From: Marixanthomonas sp002364245
GTDB lineage: Bacteria > Bacteroidota > Bacteroidia > Flavobacteriales > Flavobacteriaceae
NCBI GenBank assembly: GCA_963973455.1
Contig: CAXAZF010000004.1
Coordinates: 124,001-188,000, forward strand
Direction of reading: 5' to 3'
DNA length: 64,000 bases
Below are positions 9,419 through 17,959 of this stretch, piece after piece. The notes under the pieces were generated by a model, which saw only the letters and a program-made list of their open reading frames with translations, was not told where the DNA came from and did not search any database. Position 1 is the first letter of the stretch; each line of letters begins with the position of its first letter. The translations under genes and the position numbers were made by a program.

Positions 9419-10307
9419 ATATAGTTACCTGGTCTTTTTCTATCGTATAGGTTAGGTTTAATGGGTCACAAATTAATTGTAAAGCAAGGTCAAGATCGTT
9501 ATGGGTAAAACTACCCGAGAATCGCTTATTTTTTAAATCTTCAGATGCATCTATGGTAATTGTATACTGCCTTTTTAATTCGTTCAAGACGGTTTCTAAC
9601 GTTGCATTTTCAAAGCTACTTTCATTATTAATCCAAGAGGGTGCCTCTGCAATGCTTTGATGCTCTGTTAGTATGTTGCCATTTTTTATTTGTAAGTTTT
9701 TACCAGCAGATAGTTTAATAAGGGTGTCGTTAAAGGCAACGCTTACCAATCCTTCGTAACAATTTACTTGTAACTTTTTATCACGCGCAAATACGTTAAA
9801 TTGTGTTCCTAAAACGGTTACAGCTCCATTTTTAGTCTGTACGGTAAACGTATTTCCTTTGGTTACCTTAAAATAAGCTTCTCCATCGAGTTCTAGTTCT
9901 CGGTTGTTGTCCCACTTATTTTTATTGTATTCAATAGTAGAGTTTGCATTTAAAGCAACTTCAGAACCATCTGGTAAACTGAAGTTTTGTTTTTCGGCAA
10001 CCGAAGTTGAAATAGTAGTCCCTAATGAATCGATGTATAAATAACCAGCAAATAGCACAGCAAATACAGCGGCTATCTTTAAAACCGTAGCCCAAGGGTT
10101 TAATTTTTTAACCTTTGGTTTTTGTTTTAATTTTTCAGAAATAGCGTTAAACGTCGCTTCTTCATCAAAGTCTGGCGTGTCGAAACCTTGGGTGGTTTTG
10201 GCAATTTTTATATAAGATGCATATTCAGGATCGGCCTTGAGCTGCTCAATTTCTTCTTGAGTAGCAGTGCCGTTCAGGTATTTATGCAATGCGTAGTCTT
10301 TTTCCAT
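9399..10307 (-). CDS. FecR-family anti-sigma factor
   Basis: About 302 residues from ATG 10307; a longer frame upstream would need TTG and would run toward the proposed promoter. The N-terminal 70 residues are cytosolic, with one membrane helix at about 73-92 (ATVLKIAAVFAVLFAGYLYI). The FecR domain follows (FSLPDGSEVALNANSTIEYN, then ELDGEAYFKV, VLGTQFNVFA), and then the C-terminal DUF4974/STN-like domain (LETVLNELKRQYTITID). Proteins of this kind hold an ECF sigma factor inactive until the STN domain of a receptor signals. It lies between its sigma gene and its receptor gene. A copy of the proposed ECF promoter lies just upstream at 10329-10357. Confidence 0.93.
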   Translation of the reverse strand: MEKDYALHKYLNGTATQEEIEQLKADPEYASYIKIAKTTQGFDTPDFDEEATFNAISEKLKQKPKVKKLNPWATVLKIAAVFAVLFAGYLYIDSLGTTISTSVAEKQNFSLPDGSEVALNANSTIEYNKNKWDNNRELELDGEAYFKVTKGNTFTVQTKNGAVTVLGTQFNVFARDKKLQVNCYEGLVSVAFNDTLIKLSAGKNLQIKNGNILTEHQSIAEAPSWINNESSFENATLETVLNELKRQYTITIDASEDLKNKRFSGSFTHNDLDLALQLICDPLNLTYTIEKDQVTIYATKNK

Positions 10308-10328
10308 AGTAGTACGTTTCAACAGTAA

Positions 10329-10357
10329 AACAGCTTAATTGTATTTTACCCTACTTT
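10329..10357 (-). promoter_or_regulatory. proposed ECF-sigma promoter before fecR
   Basis: On the minus strand GTAGGGTA (10354-10347) is followed by 12 bases and then GCTGTT (10334-10329), 21 bases before the fecR ATG. The same octamer, spacing and YTGTT occur before two lipoprotein genes nearby (10921 and 13363). The match across three divergent upstream regions is what supports it; no family consensus was used. Confidence 0.6.
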
Positions 10358-10865
10358 AAATATCACCTATTTCTTCCCGAAGCGATTTTAAAGCTAAACT
10401 CATTCGTTTTTCAACCGCTTTTACTGAAATATCCAAAACTTTAGCAATCTCCTTATATTTTTTTCCTTCAATTCTGTTTAATAAAAAGGCGGTGCGCTGA
10501 GCTTCGGTTAAATTGGCGATAGCATGTTGTAATTTTTCGTGATATTGTTTTTCTTCCAACAAAAACTGAGGGGATTGGTGTTCCACTTTGTCGGGTTGAT
10601 GTTTGGCATGTTTCAACACTACCTTTTTATGGGCCACTTCGTTCAAAAAAGCATTGTTGGTGATGGTGTATAAAAATGATTTTGCTTTTTCTACGGGCAC
10701 TTTAGCACAGTTTTTCCAAAGTTTTATAAAAGCATCTTGTACCAAATCTTCTGCCTGTGCCTCGTTACCACATTTAAAATAGATAAACCGCCAAATAGCC
10801 TTTCCGTGCTCCTTATATACTTTGTTAAAAGTATTTTCGTTGCAAATTGTAGTATTTTTATCCAT
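10356..10865 (-). CDS. RNA polymerase ECF sigma factor, FecI type
   Basis: 169 residues with sigma region 2 at about 12-80 (WRFIYFKCGNEAQAEDLVQD, AFIKLWKN, AKSFLYTITNNAFLNEV) and region 4 at about 108-165 (LTEAQRTAFLLNRIEGKKYK, EIAKVLDISVKAVEKRMSLA). It recruits RNA polymerase to a private promoter set when released by its FecR partner. Order and strand (sigma, fecR, receptor) are the classic cell-surface signalling layout. Unlike fecR, this gene is preceded by an ordinary TAnnTTTG box, so it is probably made at a basal level, while fecR-receptor can also be driven by the sigma factor. Confidence 0.93.
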   Translation of the reverse strand: MDKNTTICNENTFNKVYKEHGKAIWRFIYFKCGNEAQAEDLVQDAFIKLWKNCAKVPVEKAKSFLYTITNNAFLNEVAHKKVVLKHAKHQPDKVEHQSPQFLLEEKQYHEKLQHAIANLTEAQRTAFLLNRIEGKKYKEIAKVLDISVKAVEKRMSLALKSLREEIGDI

Positions 10866-10887
10866 ATAGAAGTAGCTGTATGCCTGT

Positions 10888-10920
10888 CAAATATATTCAA
10901 AAAAAAGTTTTATAATCAAG
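10888..10920 (-). promoter_or_regulatory. housekeeping-type promoter of the ECF sigma gene
   Basis: On the minus strand TATATTTG (10895-10888) fits the -7 consensus, with CTTG (10920-10917) 21 bases upstream as a possible -33 element. It overlaps the divergent ECF motif of the lipoprotein gene at 10918-10946, so the two polymerases may compete for the site. Confidence 0.5.
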
Positions 10921-10946
10921 GTAGGGTATTTTTGTACTAACTTGTT
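10918..10946 (+). promoter_or_regulatory. proposed ECF-sigma promoter before lipoprotein gene 1
   Basis: AAGGTAGGGTA, with the octamer at 10921-10928, then 12 bases, then CTTGTT (10941-10946), 25 bases before the ATG at 10972. It is the same arrangement as before fecR and before the lipoprotein gene at 13420. Confidence 0.6.
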
Positions 10947-10971
10947 TCACTTACACAAACCGAACGTAACC

Positions 10972-12744
10972 ATGAAAAGAAAAATTACTTTATATACCTT
11001 TTTAATCCTCTGTTTTGGGTTGTTTCTTACCTCTTGTCAAAAAGAAGAAGCAGAGTTTATTGATGAGACTGACCAAGATGAAACCATTACGTCAAATTCA
11101 ACATTGGCCAACCTATTGATACGCACTTCCCAAAACCCAGGAAGTAATGATGATATAATAGATGGTAATAGTTGTACACAGGTTAAATACCCTGCTACCG
11201 TAATTGCGAATGGACAGAAAGTAGTATTGGAAAGCGAAGCCGATATTTCTTTAATTCAAGCTATTTTTGATCAATTCCCCAACGATACCGATACGCTTGA
11301 AATTGTATTCCCTATAACCCTTATTCTTCAAGATTTTTCAGAGGTTGAAATAAATGACCAAGCAGAGTTAGATGCGCTTATTGCAGTTTGCCAAGGCGAG
11401 TCTGAAATAGATTGTATAGATTTTGTATACCCAATTACCGTATTTACTTATAATTCCAATGACGAACAAACTGGAACCGTAACTATCGATAATGATATTG
11501 AATTATACTTACTGTTGTTTAACCTAGATGGAGATGATATTATTAGCATCGATTTCCCTATTTCGGTGATTTTGCAAGATGGAATTACTGTTGAGGTTAA
11601 CAGCAATCAAGAATTGGAAGATATCTTGGCCAATGCAGATTGTGAAGATGAAGGCGAAGGTGACCTTAGTGAGTTTGAAGAAAACTTAACCACTGGAAGT
11701 TGGTATGTAACCTATTATTTTGATGATTTTGATGAAACCAGTGATTTTGAAGGGTATGAATTTACCTTTGCAACTGATAGTACTGCACAAGCAACAAACG
11801 GCACGAATATAGTACCTGGAACTTGGAAACTGACTACAAGCAGTACACCAGAATTAGAACTTTTCTTCGGAACCAGCGACCCTTTTGATGAATTGGACGA
11901 AGATTGGGAAATTATTGAAGGTGCTTCAGAAATCATACGTTTAAAAGATGTAAGTGGCAGTGACGGAAGTGTAGATTACCTAACCTTTGAACGCTCACCA
12001 AACACTGGTGGCAATAATGAAGAGGTAAACATCTTAATTGAAAACCTAACCACTGGAAGCTGGTTTGTCACTTTATTTCAAGATGACAGTAGTGACGATA
12101 CAACAGATTATAACGGCTACGAATTTACCTTTTTCACAAACGGGTCTGCTACGGCTGTAAGCTCTTCTGAAACGGTAAATGGCTTCTGGTCTATTGACGA
12201 CGACGATGATGGATTGGACTTGGTGCTAAATTTTGATAATACAGGAAGCGATGACCCTTTTGAAGATCTAAATGACGATTGGGACGTGTTGGAATCTTCA
12301 CAAGTGATAATTAGGCTGAGTGACGAAAGTAGTGGCGGAAGTGAAACAGATCTTTTAACCTTCGAGCGCGAACCTAATGGCGGTGGCGGAGGAAATGACC
12401 CAGATCCACAGGAACTTCGGGATATATTACAAGCTGGAACTTGGTATGTAGATACATTTTTAGAAGATGGCGATAATGAGACTGACGTTTTTAGCGGCTA
12501 CGACTTTACATTTTTTTCAAACCAAACCGTAACAGCCACTAATGGTTCTGAGAATGTAGACGGAATATGGATTGTTTCGGTTGTTGGCGAGGAGTTAAAT
12601 TTTGAATTTGACATGGATAGCCCTATTAACGATGCCGATGATGATGATTATAAAGTGCTTCAGTTTTCTGAAACCTCAGTAACCTTAATTATTCGGGATA
12701 GTAGCGGAAATATTGAAGACACGTTAACCTTTAAAAAGAATTGA
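10972..12744 (+). CDS. acidic multidomain lipoprotein with three lipocalin-like repeats
   Basis: 590 residues from ATG 10972 (a longer frame begins with TTG inside the proposed promoter). The signal peptide ends in a lipobox, FGLFLTSC, with Cys22 as the lipid anchor. Two copies of a YP-TV-type domain follow (CTQVKYPATV and IDCIDFVYPITVF, each ending near a second FPI-VILQD strand). Three tandem repeats of about 110 residues then run from nucleotides 11680, 12040 and 12421: TGSWYVTYYFDDFDETSDF, GYEFTF, GTW, DLNDDWDV and a final LTFE strand. The pattern resembles lipocalin-like beta domains but is much more acidic. Gly-rich linkers separate the repeats. It is probably surface exposed and under control of the divergent sigma factor. 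Function unknown. Confidence 0.8.
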   Translation: MKRKITLYTFLILCFGLFLTSCQKEEAEFIDETDQDETITSNSTLANLLIRTSQNPGSNDDIIDGNSCTQVKYPATVIANGQKVVLESEADISLIQAIFDQFPNDTDTLEIVFPITLILQDFSEVEINDQAELDALIAVCQGESEIDCIDFVYPITVFTYNSNDEQTGTVTIDNDIELYLLLFNLDGDDIISIDFPISVILQDGITVEVNSNQELEDILANADCEDEGEGDLSEFEENLTTGSWYVTYYFDDFDETSDFEGYEFTFATDSTAQATNGTNIVPGTWKLTTSSTPELELFFGTSDPFDELDEDWEIIEGASEIIRLKDVSGSDGSVDYLTFERSPNTGGNNEEVNILIENLTTGSWFVTLFQDDSSDDTTDYNGYEFTFFTNGSATAVSSSETVNGFWSIDDDDDGLDLVLNFDNTGSDDPFEDLNDDWDVLESSQVIIRLSDESSGGSETDLLTFEREPNGGGGGNDPDPQELRDILQAGTWYVDTFLEDGDNETDVFSGYDFTFFSNQTVTATNGSENVDGIWIVSVVGEELNFEFDMDSPINDADDDDYKVLQFSETSVTLIIRDSSGNIEDTLTFKKN

Positions 12745-12770
12745 TAACCTAGCAAATACATTTAAAAATT

Positions 12771-13265
12771 ATGAAATTTATGAAAATGAAAATAACGAGT
12801 ATCCTTACAATCATTATGTATGTGGTGACTGTGGCCAGTTGTTCTGGAGATGATAATAATGATGACAATAACCAAAATGACACCAGCGCAAACCAAACCA
12901 CAGAAATTGCACAAACTGGAACGTGGAGAATAACACAATTTATAGACTCTGGTGAAGATGAAACATCTGACTTTAACGGTTTTGTTTTTACTTTTAATAG
13001 CGATGGAACAGTTATAGCAAACAGGGATGAGTTGTCTGTTTCAGGAACTTGGTCTGTAAATGACAGTAGTAACTCATCAGATGATGACGATGGCAGCTCT
13101 AATGACGTTGACTTCAACCTCTTTTTTGATGTCCCAGAAATCAATGATTTTGAAGATTTAAATGATGATTGGGACCTTGTCTCTGCAACAAATTCAAGAA
13201 TTGAGTTAATTGATGTAAGTGGTGGCAATGGTGGTACAGACAATTTAATTTTTGAAAAAATATAA
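12771..13265 (+). CDS. single-repeat acidic lipoprotein
   Basis: 164 residues. The signal peptide ends VVTVASC, with the lipid-anchor Cys at residue 24, followed by an Asp/Asn-rich linker (GDDNNDDNNQND) and one copy of the same repeat found in both neighbours (TGTWRITQFIDSGEDETSDF, GFVFTFNSDGTV, GTWSV, DLNDDWDLV, NLIFEK). It follows the larger lipoprotein gene by 26 bases with no promoter motif between them, so it is probably the second gene of that transcript. The strong hairpin at 13297 ends the unit. Function unknown. Confidence 0.78.
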   Translation: MKFMKMKITSILTIIMYVVTVASCSGDDNNDDNNQNDTSANQTTEIAQTGTWRITQFIDSGEDETSDFNGFVFTFNSDGTVIANRDELSVSGTWSVNDSSNSSDDDDGSSNDVDFNLFFDVPEINDFEDLNDDWDLVSATNSRIELIDVSGGNGGTDNLIFEKI

Positions 13266-13296
13266 CTTTAATTTATTTTCCCTAGTTTTTTCCATT

Positions 13297-13330
13297 AAGG
13301 CCATTCTCATATAAAGGATGGTCTTTTTTT
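13297..13330 (+). terminator. intrinsic terminator after lipoprotein genes 1-2
   Basis: AAGGCCATTC (13297-13306) pairs with GGATGGTCTT (13316-13325) with two G-U pairs, followed by a T run to 13330. Confidence 0.8.
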
Positions 13331-13359
13331 ATGCCATACTTTTTAATTTTTTCAAAGAA

Positions 13360-13388
13360 AAGGTAGGGTAAATAGTAATAGACCTGTT
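13360..13388 (+). promoter_or_regulatory. proposed ECF-sigma promoter before lipoprotein gene 3
   Basis: AAGGTAGGGTA, with the octamer at 13363-13370, then 12 bases, then CCTGTT (13383-13388), 31 bases before the ATG at 13420. It comes after a terminator, so gene 3 needs its own promoter, which fits. Confidence 0.6.
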
Positions 13389-13419
13389 CTATTAATACAT
13401 AACCCATAAAAAAACCAAC

Positions 13420-14949
13420 ATGAAAAATGTAACTAAAAAAATAATGTTAATGGCTCTTTTGGCTTTTGCTTTTGTGATAAGCTCTTGTTCAGAAGATGAT
13501 GCTGCCCCATCAAATCCAACAAATTCTGAAGCCATAGAACAAGGCTCGGAATTGGCCGACTTGATACAACGAACTTCAGATAATTCCGATAGTGAATCCA
13601 TAGATTGCATCGATTTTGTGTATCCGTTAAACTTCTTCATATACAATTCAAACAACGAACAAATAGGCACTCAAACGGTCAATAATGATTCAGAATTATT
13701 GAGCTTCTTGCTCTCTTTAGAATCTGGCACCTATATTGCATTGGATTTTCCTATTTCAGTAGTACTGAAAGATGGCACTGTGGTTGAAGTATCCAGCAAC
13801 GCAGAATTGCTTGCCTTAATAACAGATTGTACTTCCAGTGGAGGTGATGATATCCCAAACGACTTTGTGGATATTCTAACTTCAGATTCTTGGTATGTAA
13901 CCTATTTCTTTGATGATACGGATGAAACTTCAGACTTTGATGGTTATGAATTTACATTTGCAACCGATAGTACAGCTCAAGCAGTAAAGGGGTCAATCAT
14001 AGTTGATGGAACCTGGGACTTAACGAGTGGTAGTACACCAGATTTAGAACTTTTCTTCGGGAATAGCGATCCTTTCGATGAATTGGACGAAGATTGGGAT
14101 ATTATTGAAGCTACCTCAGAAATTATAAAACTGAAACACATAAGCGGAGGCGATGGTAGCGTGGACTTTTTAACCTTTGAACGAAATCCATCCGGTGGCG
14201 GTGGCGGAGGTAATGGTGATACGGCAACCTTTGTTGACAACTTAACAACAAATAGCTGGTACGTTAACCTTCTGGAAGACGATGGTAATGATGAAACGTG
14301 TGATTATGTAGCATATCAATTTACATTTAATAGTGACGAAACAGTGGTTGCTGTAAGTGATAATAACACCGTAAACGGAACTTGGGCGGTCACCAACAGT
14401 AGTAGCGGCCTTGATTTGGTGTTGAATTTTGAGATTACTGGTGATGATGATCCATTTGACGATTTAAACGACGATTGGGACGTACAGGAGTTTGATGCCA
14501 ATATCATAAAACTCTTTGATGTAAGTGGCGGAAATGGTGGTACAGATTATCTAAATTTTGGAAGAAATCCTTACGAAGGCTGTAATGGTGGAGGTAACAC
14601 TGATGATTTAGAAAGTATTTTACAAGCTGGTCAGTGGAGCGTAGGCAGTTATATAGATGATGGCGATGATGAAACCAATGATTATAATGGCTACGCTTTT
14701 ACTTTTAATGCTGATGGTACAGCCATTGCTGAAAGCAATAACGATACCGTAAACGGTACTTGGGCTGTAACAACGAGCAGTTCTGGACTTGACTTGATTT
14801 TAAACTTTGAAATAGATAATGAAGATGACCCGTTTGATGATTTAAATGACGATTGGGATGTAGAGCAATTTACAACCATTCAAATTGATTTAAAGGATGT
14901 TAGTGGTGGTGACGGTAGTACTGATTTGCTCACCTTTGTTAAGCTTTAA
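13420..14949 (+). CDS. acidic lipoprotein with one YP-TV domain and three lipocalin-like repeats
   Basis: 509 residues. The signal peptide ends FAFVISSC, with Cys23 as the anchor. One YP-TV-type domain (IDCIDFVYPLNFFIYN, then LDFPISVVLKDGTVVEV) precedes three repeats starting near nucleotides 13867, 14236 and 14610 (DSWYVTYFFDDTDETSDF, GYEFTF, GTW, DELDEDWDI, LTFER), joined by Gly-rich linkers. It is a paralogue of the protein at 10972; the second YP-TV domain is almost identical between the two (IDCIDFVYP, then FPISV). It has its own proposed ECF promoter. Composition is extreme in Asp, Ser, Gly and Asn, with almost no Lys inside the repeats. Function unknown; binding of a ligand or calcium at the surface is only a guess. 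Confidence 0.8.
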   Translation: MKNVTKKIMLMALLAFAFVISSCSEDDAAPSNPTNSEAIEQGSELADLIQRTSDNSDSESIDCIDFVYPLNFFIYNSNNEQIGTQTVNNDSELLSFLLSLESGTYIALDFPISVVLKDGTVVEVSSNAELLALITDCTSSGGDDIPNDFVDILTSDSWYVTYFFDDTDETSDFDGYEFTFATDSTAQAVKGSIIVDGTWDLTSGSTPDLELFFGNSDPFDELDEDWDIIEATSEIIKLKHISGGDGSVDFLTFERNPSGGGGGGNGDTATFVDNLTTNSWYVNLLEDDGNDETCDYVAYQFTFNSDETVVAVSDNNTVNGTWAVTNSSSGLDLVLNFEITGDDDPFDDLNDDWDVQEFDANIIKLFDVSGGNGGTDYLNFGRNPYEGCNGGGNTDDLESILQAGQWSVGSYIDDGDDETNDYNGYAFTFNADGTAIAESNNDTVNGTWAVTTSSSGLDLILNFEIDNEDDPFDDLNDDWDVEQFTTIQIDLKDVSGGDGSTDLLTFVKL

Positions 14950-14971
14950 ACCTTTTTTTTGCCCCTAAAAG

Positions 14972-15010
14972 GAAAGCCTTTTCTACTGCACGGAAAGGCT
15001 TTCTTATTTT
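14972..15010 (+). terminator. intrinsic terminator after lipoprotein gene 3
   Basis: GAAAGCCTTT (14972-14981) pairs perfectly with AAAGGCTTTC (14994-15003), followed by TTATTTTT. Confidence 0.8.
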
Positions 15011-15127
15011 TAGGAATTTTTAGTTGAAATAATAGGCGGGACTGCATTGAATAAATTAAGTGTATCTTTGTTGTCAATTCAGAAATGGCATTACTAAAAA
15101 CTTCATAGCCATTTATAAACAACCTAT

Positions 15128-16378
15128 ATGTCATTTAAATCACTTGGGCTGTCCGAAGCCTTGCTAAAAGCTATTAGCAAAAAAGGATATACTACCCCTT
15201 CACCTATTCAGCAGAAAGCAATTCCTAAAATATTAGAGCGTAAAGATGTTTTGGCATCTGCGCAAACGGGAACTGGTAAAACAGCTGCTTTTACATTGCC
15301 TATGCTACAAATATTAAACAGTGGAAAAAGCTTGCACAACCGCCCGGTTCGTGCCTTAGTATTAACTCCAACCCGTGAATTAGCGGCACAAGTAATGGAG
15401 GATGTAAAAACTTACAGTGAGTTTACTAATTGTAACGGGACTGTTATTTTTGGAGGTGTAAGCGAAAAACCACAAATAAAAGCTTTGCGAAAAGGAGTTG
15501 ATATTTTAGTGGCAACTCCAGGTCGTTTGCTCGATTTGCAAAGCCGAAATATTATCTCCTTATCCAATATTGAAATATTGGTGTTAGATGAAGCCGATAG
15601 AATGCTCGATATGGGTTTTCTTCGCGATATTAAAAAAATTCTTGCAGTGATACCTTCAAAACGGCAGAATCTATTGTTTTCAGCAACTTTTTCAAAAGAT
15701 ATAAAAAAGCTGGCCAATACCTTTTTGCACAATCCGGTAATGGTAGAAGCTACGCCTGAAAACACCACAGCTGAAAAAGTAGACCAGCTTATATATCGCA
15801 CAGATAAAACCAAAAAAAATGCATTGGTAATCAAGCTAATTGATGAAGGTGACTGGCAACAAGTACTTATTTTTACGCGTACCAAACATGGTGCCAATCG
15901 GTTGAGTCAAAAACTAGACAAAGCAGGGATTACTTCAGCTGCAATACACGGGAATAAAAGCCAGGGAGCACGTACCAAAGCACTTGCCGGGTTTAAAAGT
16001 GGTAAAACTCGTGTTTTGGTAGCAACCGATATCGCTGCTCGTGGACTCGACATCCCATTATTACCACATGTTATTAATTACGAACTGCCTAATGTGCCAG
16101 AAGATTATGTACACCGTATTGGCCGTACGGGCAGGGCAGGAGCGTCGGGACAAGCAGTTTCTATTGTAAGTGTAGATGAAAACGAATATGTTCGCGGTAT
16201 TGAAAAATTATTGGGTGAACGTTTACAAAGCGAAGTGATACCTGGTTTTGAAGTTACTGAAACACTAGAAGAAGTATTAGATAAAAAGGCCCAAAACAAA
16301 GCTAATCACCGTTCGCAACGCAATAAATCACGAAATAATAAATCATCTCGGGGTTCAAAGCGAAGACGTAATAGGTAG
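15128..16378 (+). CDS. DEAD-box ATP-dependent RNA helicase, RhlE type
   Basis: 416 residues with every DEAD-box motif: Q motif (FKSLGLSEALLKAI, then PSPIQQKAIP), AQTGTGKT at 45-52, PTRELA at 81-86, DEAD at 154-157, SAT at 185-187, ARGLDIP and HRIGRTGR. The end is a basic tail rich in Arg/Lys/Ser (RSQRNKSRNNKSSRGSKRRR), which helps hold RNA. Proteins of this size and tail in Bacteroidetes are RhlE-like helicases active in ribosome assembly, mRNA decay or cold adaptation. It has its own upstream region and converges with a VOC gene 7 bases away. Confidence 0.94.
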   Translation: MSFKSLGLSEALLKAISKKGYTTPSPIQQKAIPKILERKDVLASAQTGTGKTAAFTLPMLQILNSGKSLHNRPVRALVLTPTRELAAQVMEDVKTYSEFTNCNGTVIFGGVSEKPQIKALRKGVDILVATPGRLLDLQSRNIISLSNIEILVLDEADRMLDMGFLRDIKKILAVIPSKRQNLLFSATFSKDIKKLANTFLHNPVMVEATPENTTAEKVDQLIYRTDKTKKNALVIKLIDEGDWQQVLIFTRTKHGANRLSQKLDKAGITSAAIHGNKSQGARTKALAGFKSGKTRVLVATDIAARGLDIPLLPHVINYELPNVPEDYVHRIGRTGRAGASGQAVSIVSVDENEYVRGIEKLLGERLQSEVIPGFEVTETLEEVLDKKAQNKANHRSQRNKSRNNKSSRGSKRRRNR

Positions 16379-16385
16379 TATTGGT

Positions 16386-16811
16386 TTAGGCAGGCGGAGC
16401 ACTTAGCATCCATTGAATACCAAAGGCATCGGTACACATACCGAAATACGATTCCCAAAAGGTATTTTGCATAGGCATAGTTTCTTTTCCTCCTTTGCTT
16501 AATTTGGCATACAGTTGGTCTGCTTCTTCCTTACTTTCAGCATTAATAGAGATTGAAAAATTGGTGCCAATGGTTGTTTTTCCATAGTGATCGGAAGTGT
16601 CGCTTCCCATTAATGTGTAGCCTTTTTTAAGCGGAAGACTAACGTGCATGATTTTTTTCTTATCGGCATCTGTCATTTTGTACTCGGAGTCTTCGGGCAT
16701 ATCGCCAAAACGGCCTATGTGTTGAAACTCGCTATTGAATACTTCTTTGTAAAAATTAAAAGCAGCTTCGCAATTACCATTAAAAGTTAAATAAGGATTG
16801 ATTGATTTCAT
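16386..16811 (-). CDS. VOC-superfamily protein, PhnB type
   Basis: 141 residues of the glyoxalase/bleomycin-resistance/dioxygenase fold in the PhnB branch: NPYLTFNGNCEAAFNFYKEV at the start, then GDMPEDSEY, LMGSDTSDHYGK, and a C-terminal AFGIQWMLSAP. PhnB-type proteins are often described as 3-demethylubiquinone methyltransferase-like, but the fold lacks a methyltransferase site and no reaction is established. The start is ATG 16811. It lies in a run of minus-strand genes but is 40 bases from its neighbour. Function unknown beyond fold. Confidence 0.85.
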   Translation of the reverse strand: MKSINPYLTFNGNCEAAFNFYKEVFNSEFQHIGRFGDMPEDSEYKMTDADKKKIMHVSLPLKKGYTLMGSDTSDHYGKTTIGTNFSISINAESKEEADQLYAKLSKGGKETMPMQNTFWESYFGMCTDAFGIQWMLSAPPA

Positions 16812-16856
16812 GGATTTATGTTTTGGGATTGTTATTCAAAGCCAAAAAGGCACGTA

Positions 16857-17345
16857 TTATTTATTAGATGAAGAGTCTAAATCTAACCGTCTAATTTTTC
16901 GTTTAAGGTCCCTACTGCTAGTGTATAAAGTTACTCCAGAGCATTGATCAACGGCATATCTATTAAGTTTGTTTTCTTCAAACTCACTTAATTTAATGCG
17001 ATCAATTGTTTCAGCAGTTATATCAGGAAATAAGTCTTCTAATTCAGGATTTTCATTAAGGTCTAAGACCAACCATTTTCTGCCTTGAATGATAATACCA
17101 AACCGAATGGGGCAGCCACATCGATTTTCTTTGGCTACAATTTTTTTTTCATTGTCCAGATAAATGGCATCTGCGAGCAACTTTTCTTTAATAAGTTCTA
17201 GTTGAAATTCAGAAGTTTCGGCTTTTTTAAAATCTTTAATCCATGCTTCATTGGTTTTCTTTAAAAAGCATTCTTCAGGTAGCGGTCGCTGTGCAAAAGC
17301 ACTTCCGAAGATACACATGAAAAAAAGAATACAATAAAATTTCAA
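16857..17345 (-). CDS. hypothetical exported protein
   Basis: 162 residues. The start is probably TTG at 17345, giving MKFYCILFFMCIFGSAFAQR with signal peptidase cleavage after Ala; starting at the internal ATG would leave too short a signal. The mature part is helical and charged, with a Cys-x-Cys (RCGCPIRFG) and a late single Cys (DQCSGVTLYT). No family recognised. An imperfect hairpin (17391-17422, GGTAT, TCCCG and CGGGATACC) lies upstream. It is probably periplasmic. Confidence 0.6.
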   Translation of the reverse strand: MKFYCILFFMCIFGSAFAQRPLPEECFLKKTNEAWIKDFKKAETSEFQLELIKEKLLADAIYLDNEKKIVAKENRCGCPIRFGIIIQGRKWLVLDLNENPELEDLFPDITAETIDRIKLSEFEENKLNRYAVDQCSGVTLYTSSRDLKRKIRRLDLDSSSNK

Positions 17346-17491
17346 ACCAACAATATTTCGATAAGCTCAATACTTCGCTTAAAAAGAAACGGTATAATCC
17401 CGAACCGATTTACGGGATACCAAAAAAAGCTGTAGTAGGATGAAATAGGGTAGATTAAAGATACATAAAAAAATAAAAAATCTTTTTCTTT

Positions 17492-17959
17492 CTATTTTTT
17501 TAAACTGATTTTAGTTTCATTTTTTACTTGCTTAATAACAAATGAGCTTTGAATGTTTGATACGATATCAAGAAATGCCATTTTGTGAAGAACAAATTCT
17601 TGATATTCTAACATATCGCGGAGCAGTATTTTTAATAATAAATCATGACTGCCAGTGATGTAAGACATTTCCATGATTTCATCATGGCTATTAATAAAAT
17701 TTTCAAAATCTTTAAAATACGCTTCTTGGTGTTTAACCAGGGTTACTTGGCAGTATACTGTTAGTTTCTTGTCAACCAATAGAGGGTCAACAATACCAAC
17801 ATACTTTTTAATAATGCCGTTTTGTTCTATCTTCTTAATGCGTTGTTGGACAGGTGTTATAGATAATTTTACTTTTTCTGCCAATTGTTTAATTGACTGT
17901 TTTGCATCTTTTTGAAGCTCATTTATTAAAACATAATCAATTGAATCTAATGGTATCAT
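17492..17959 (-). CDS. Lrp/AsnC-family transcriptional regulator
   Basis: 155 residues, full length for the family. The N-terminal helix-turn-helix is at about 5-55 (DSIDYVLINELQKDAKQSIK, QLAEKVKLSITPVQQRIKK) and the C-terminal RAM/AsnC effector domain at about 65-145 (VDKKLTVYCQVTLVKHQ, MSYITGSHDLLLKI). Such regulators sense amino acids and often control a divergent gene. Here the divergent neighbour is a histidine decarboxylase, with an AT-rich 148-base gap between the two ATGs, so histidine or histamine is a reasonable but unproven effector. Start ATG 17959. Confidence 0.92.
   Translation of the reverse strand: MIPLDSIDYVLINELQKDAKQSIKQLAEKVKLSITPVQQRIKKIEQNGIIKKYVGIVDPLLVDKKLTVYCQVTLVKHQEAYFKDFENFINSHDEIMEMSYITGSHDLLLKILLRDMLEYQEFVLHKMAFLDIVSNIQSSFVIKQVKNETKISLKK

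Noticed and set aside
12749..13243. 164-residue frame antisense to the second lipoprotein
   Set aside because: It arises because Asp/Asn/Ser-rich codons read as Ile/Ser/Val on the opposite strand; the plus-strand frame has a lipobox and paralogues.
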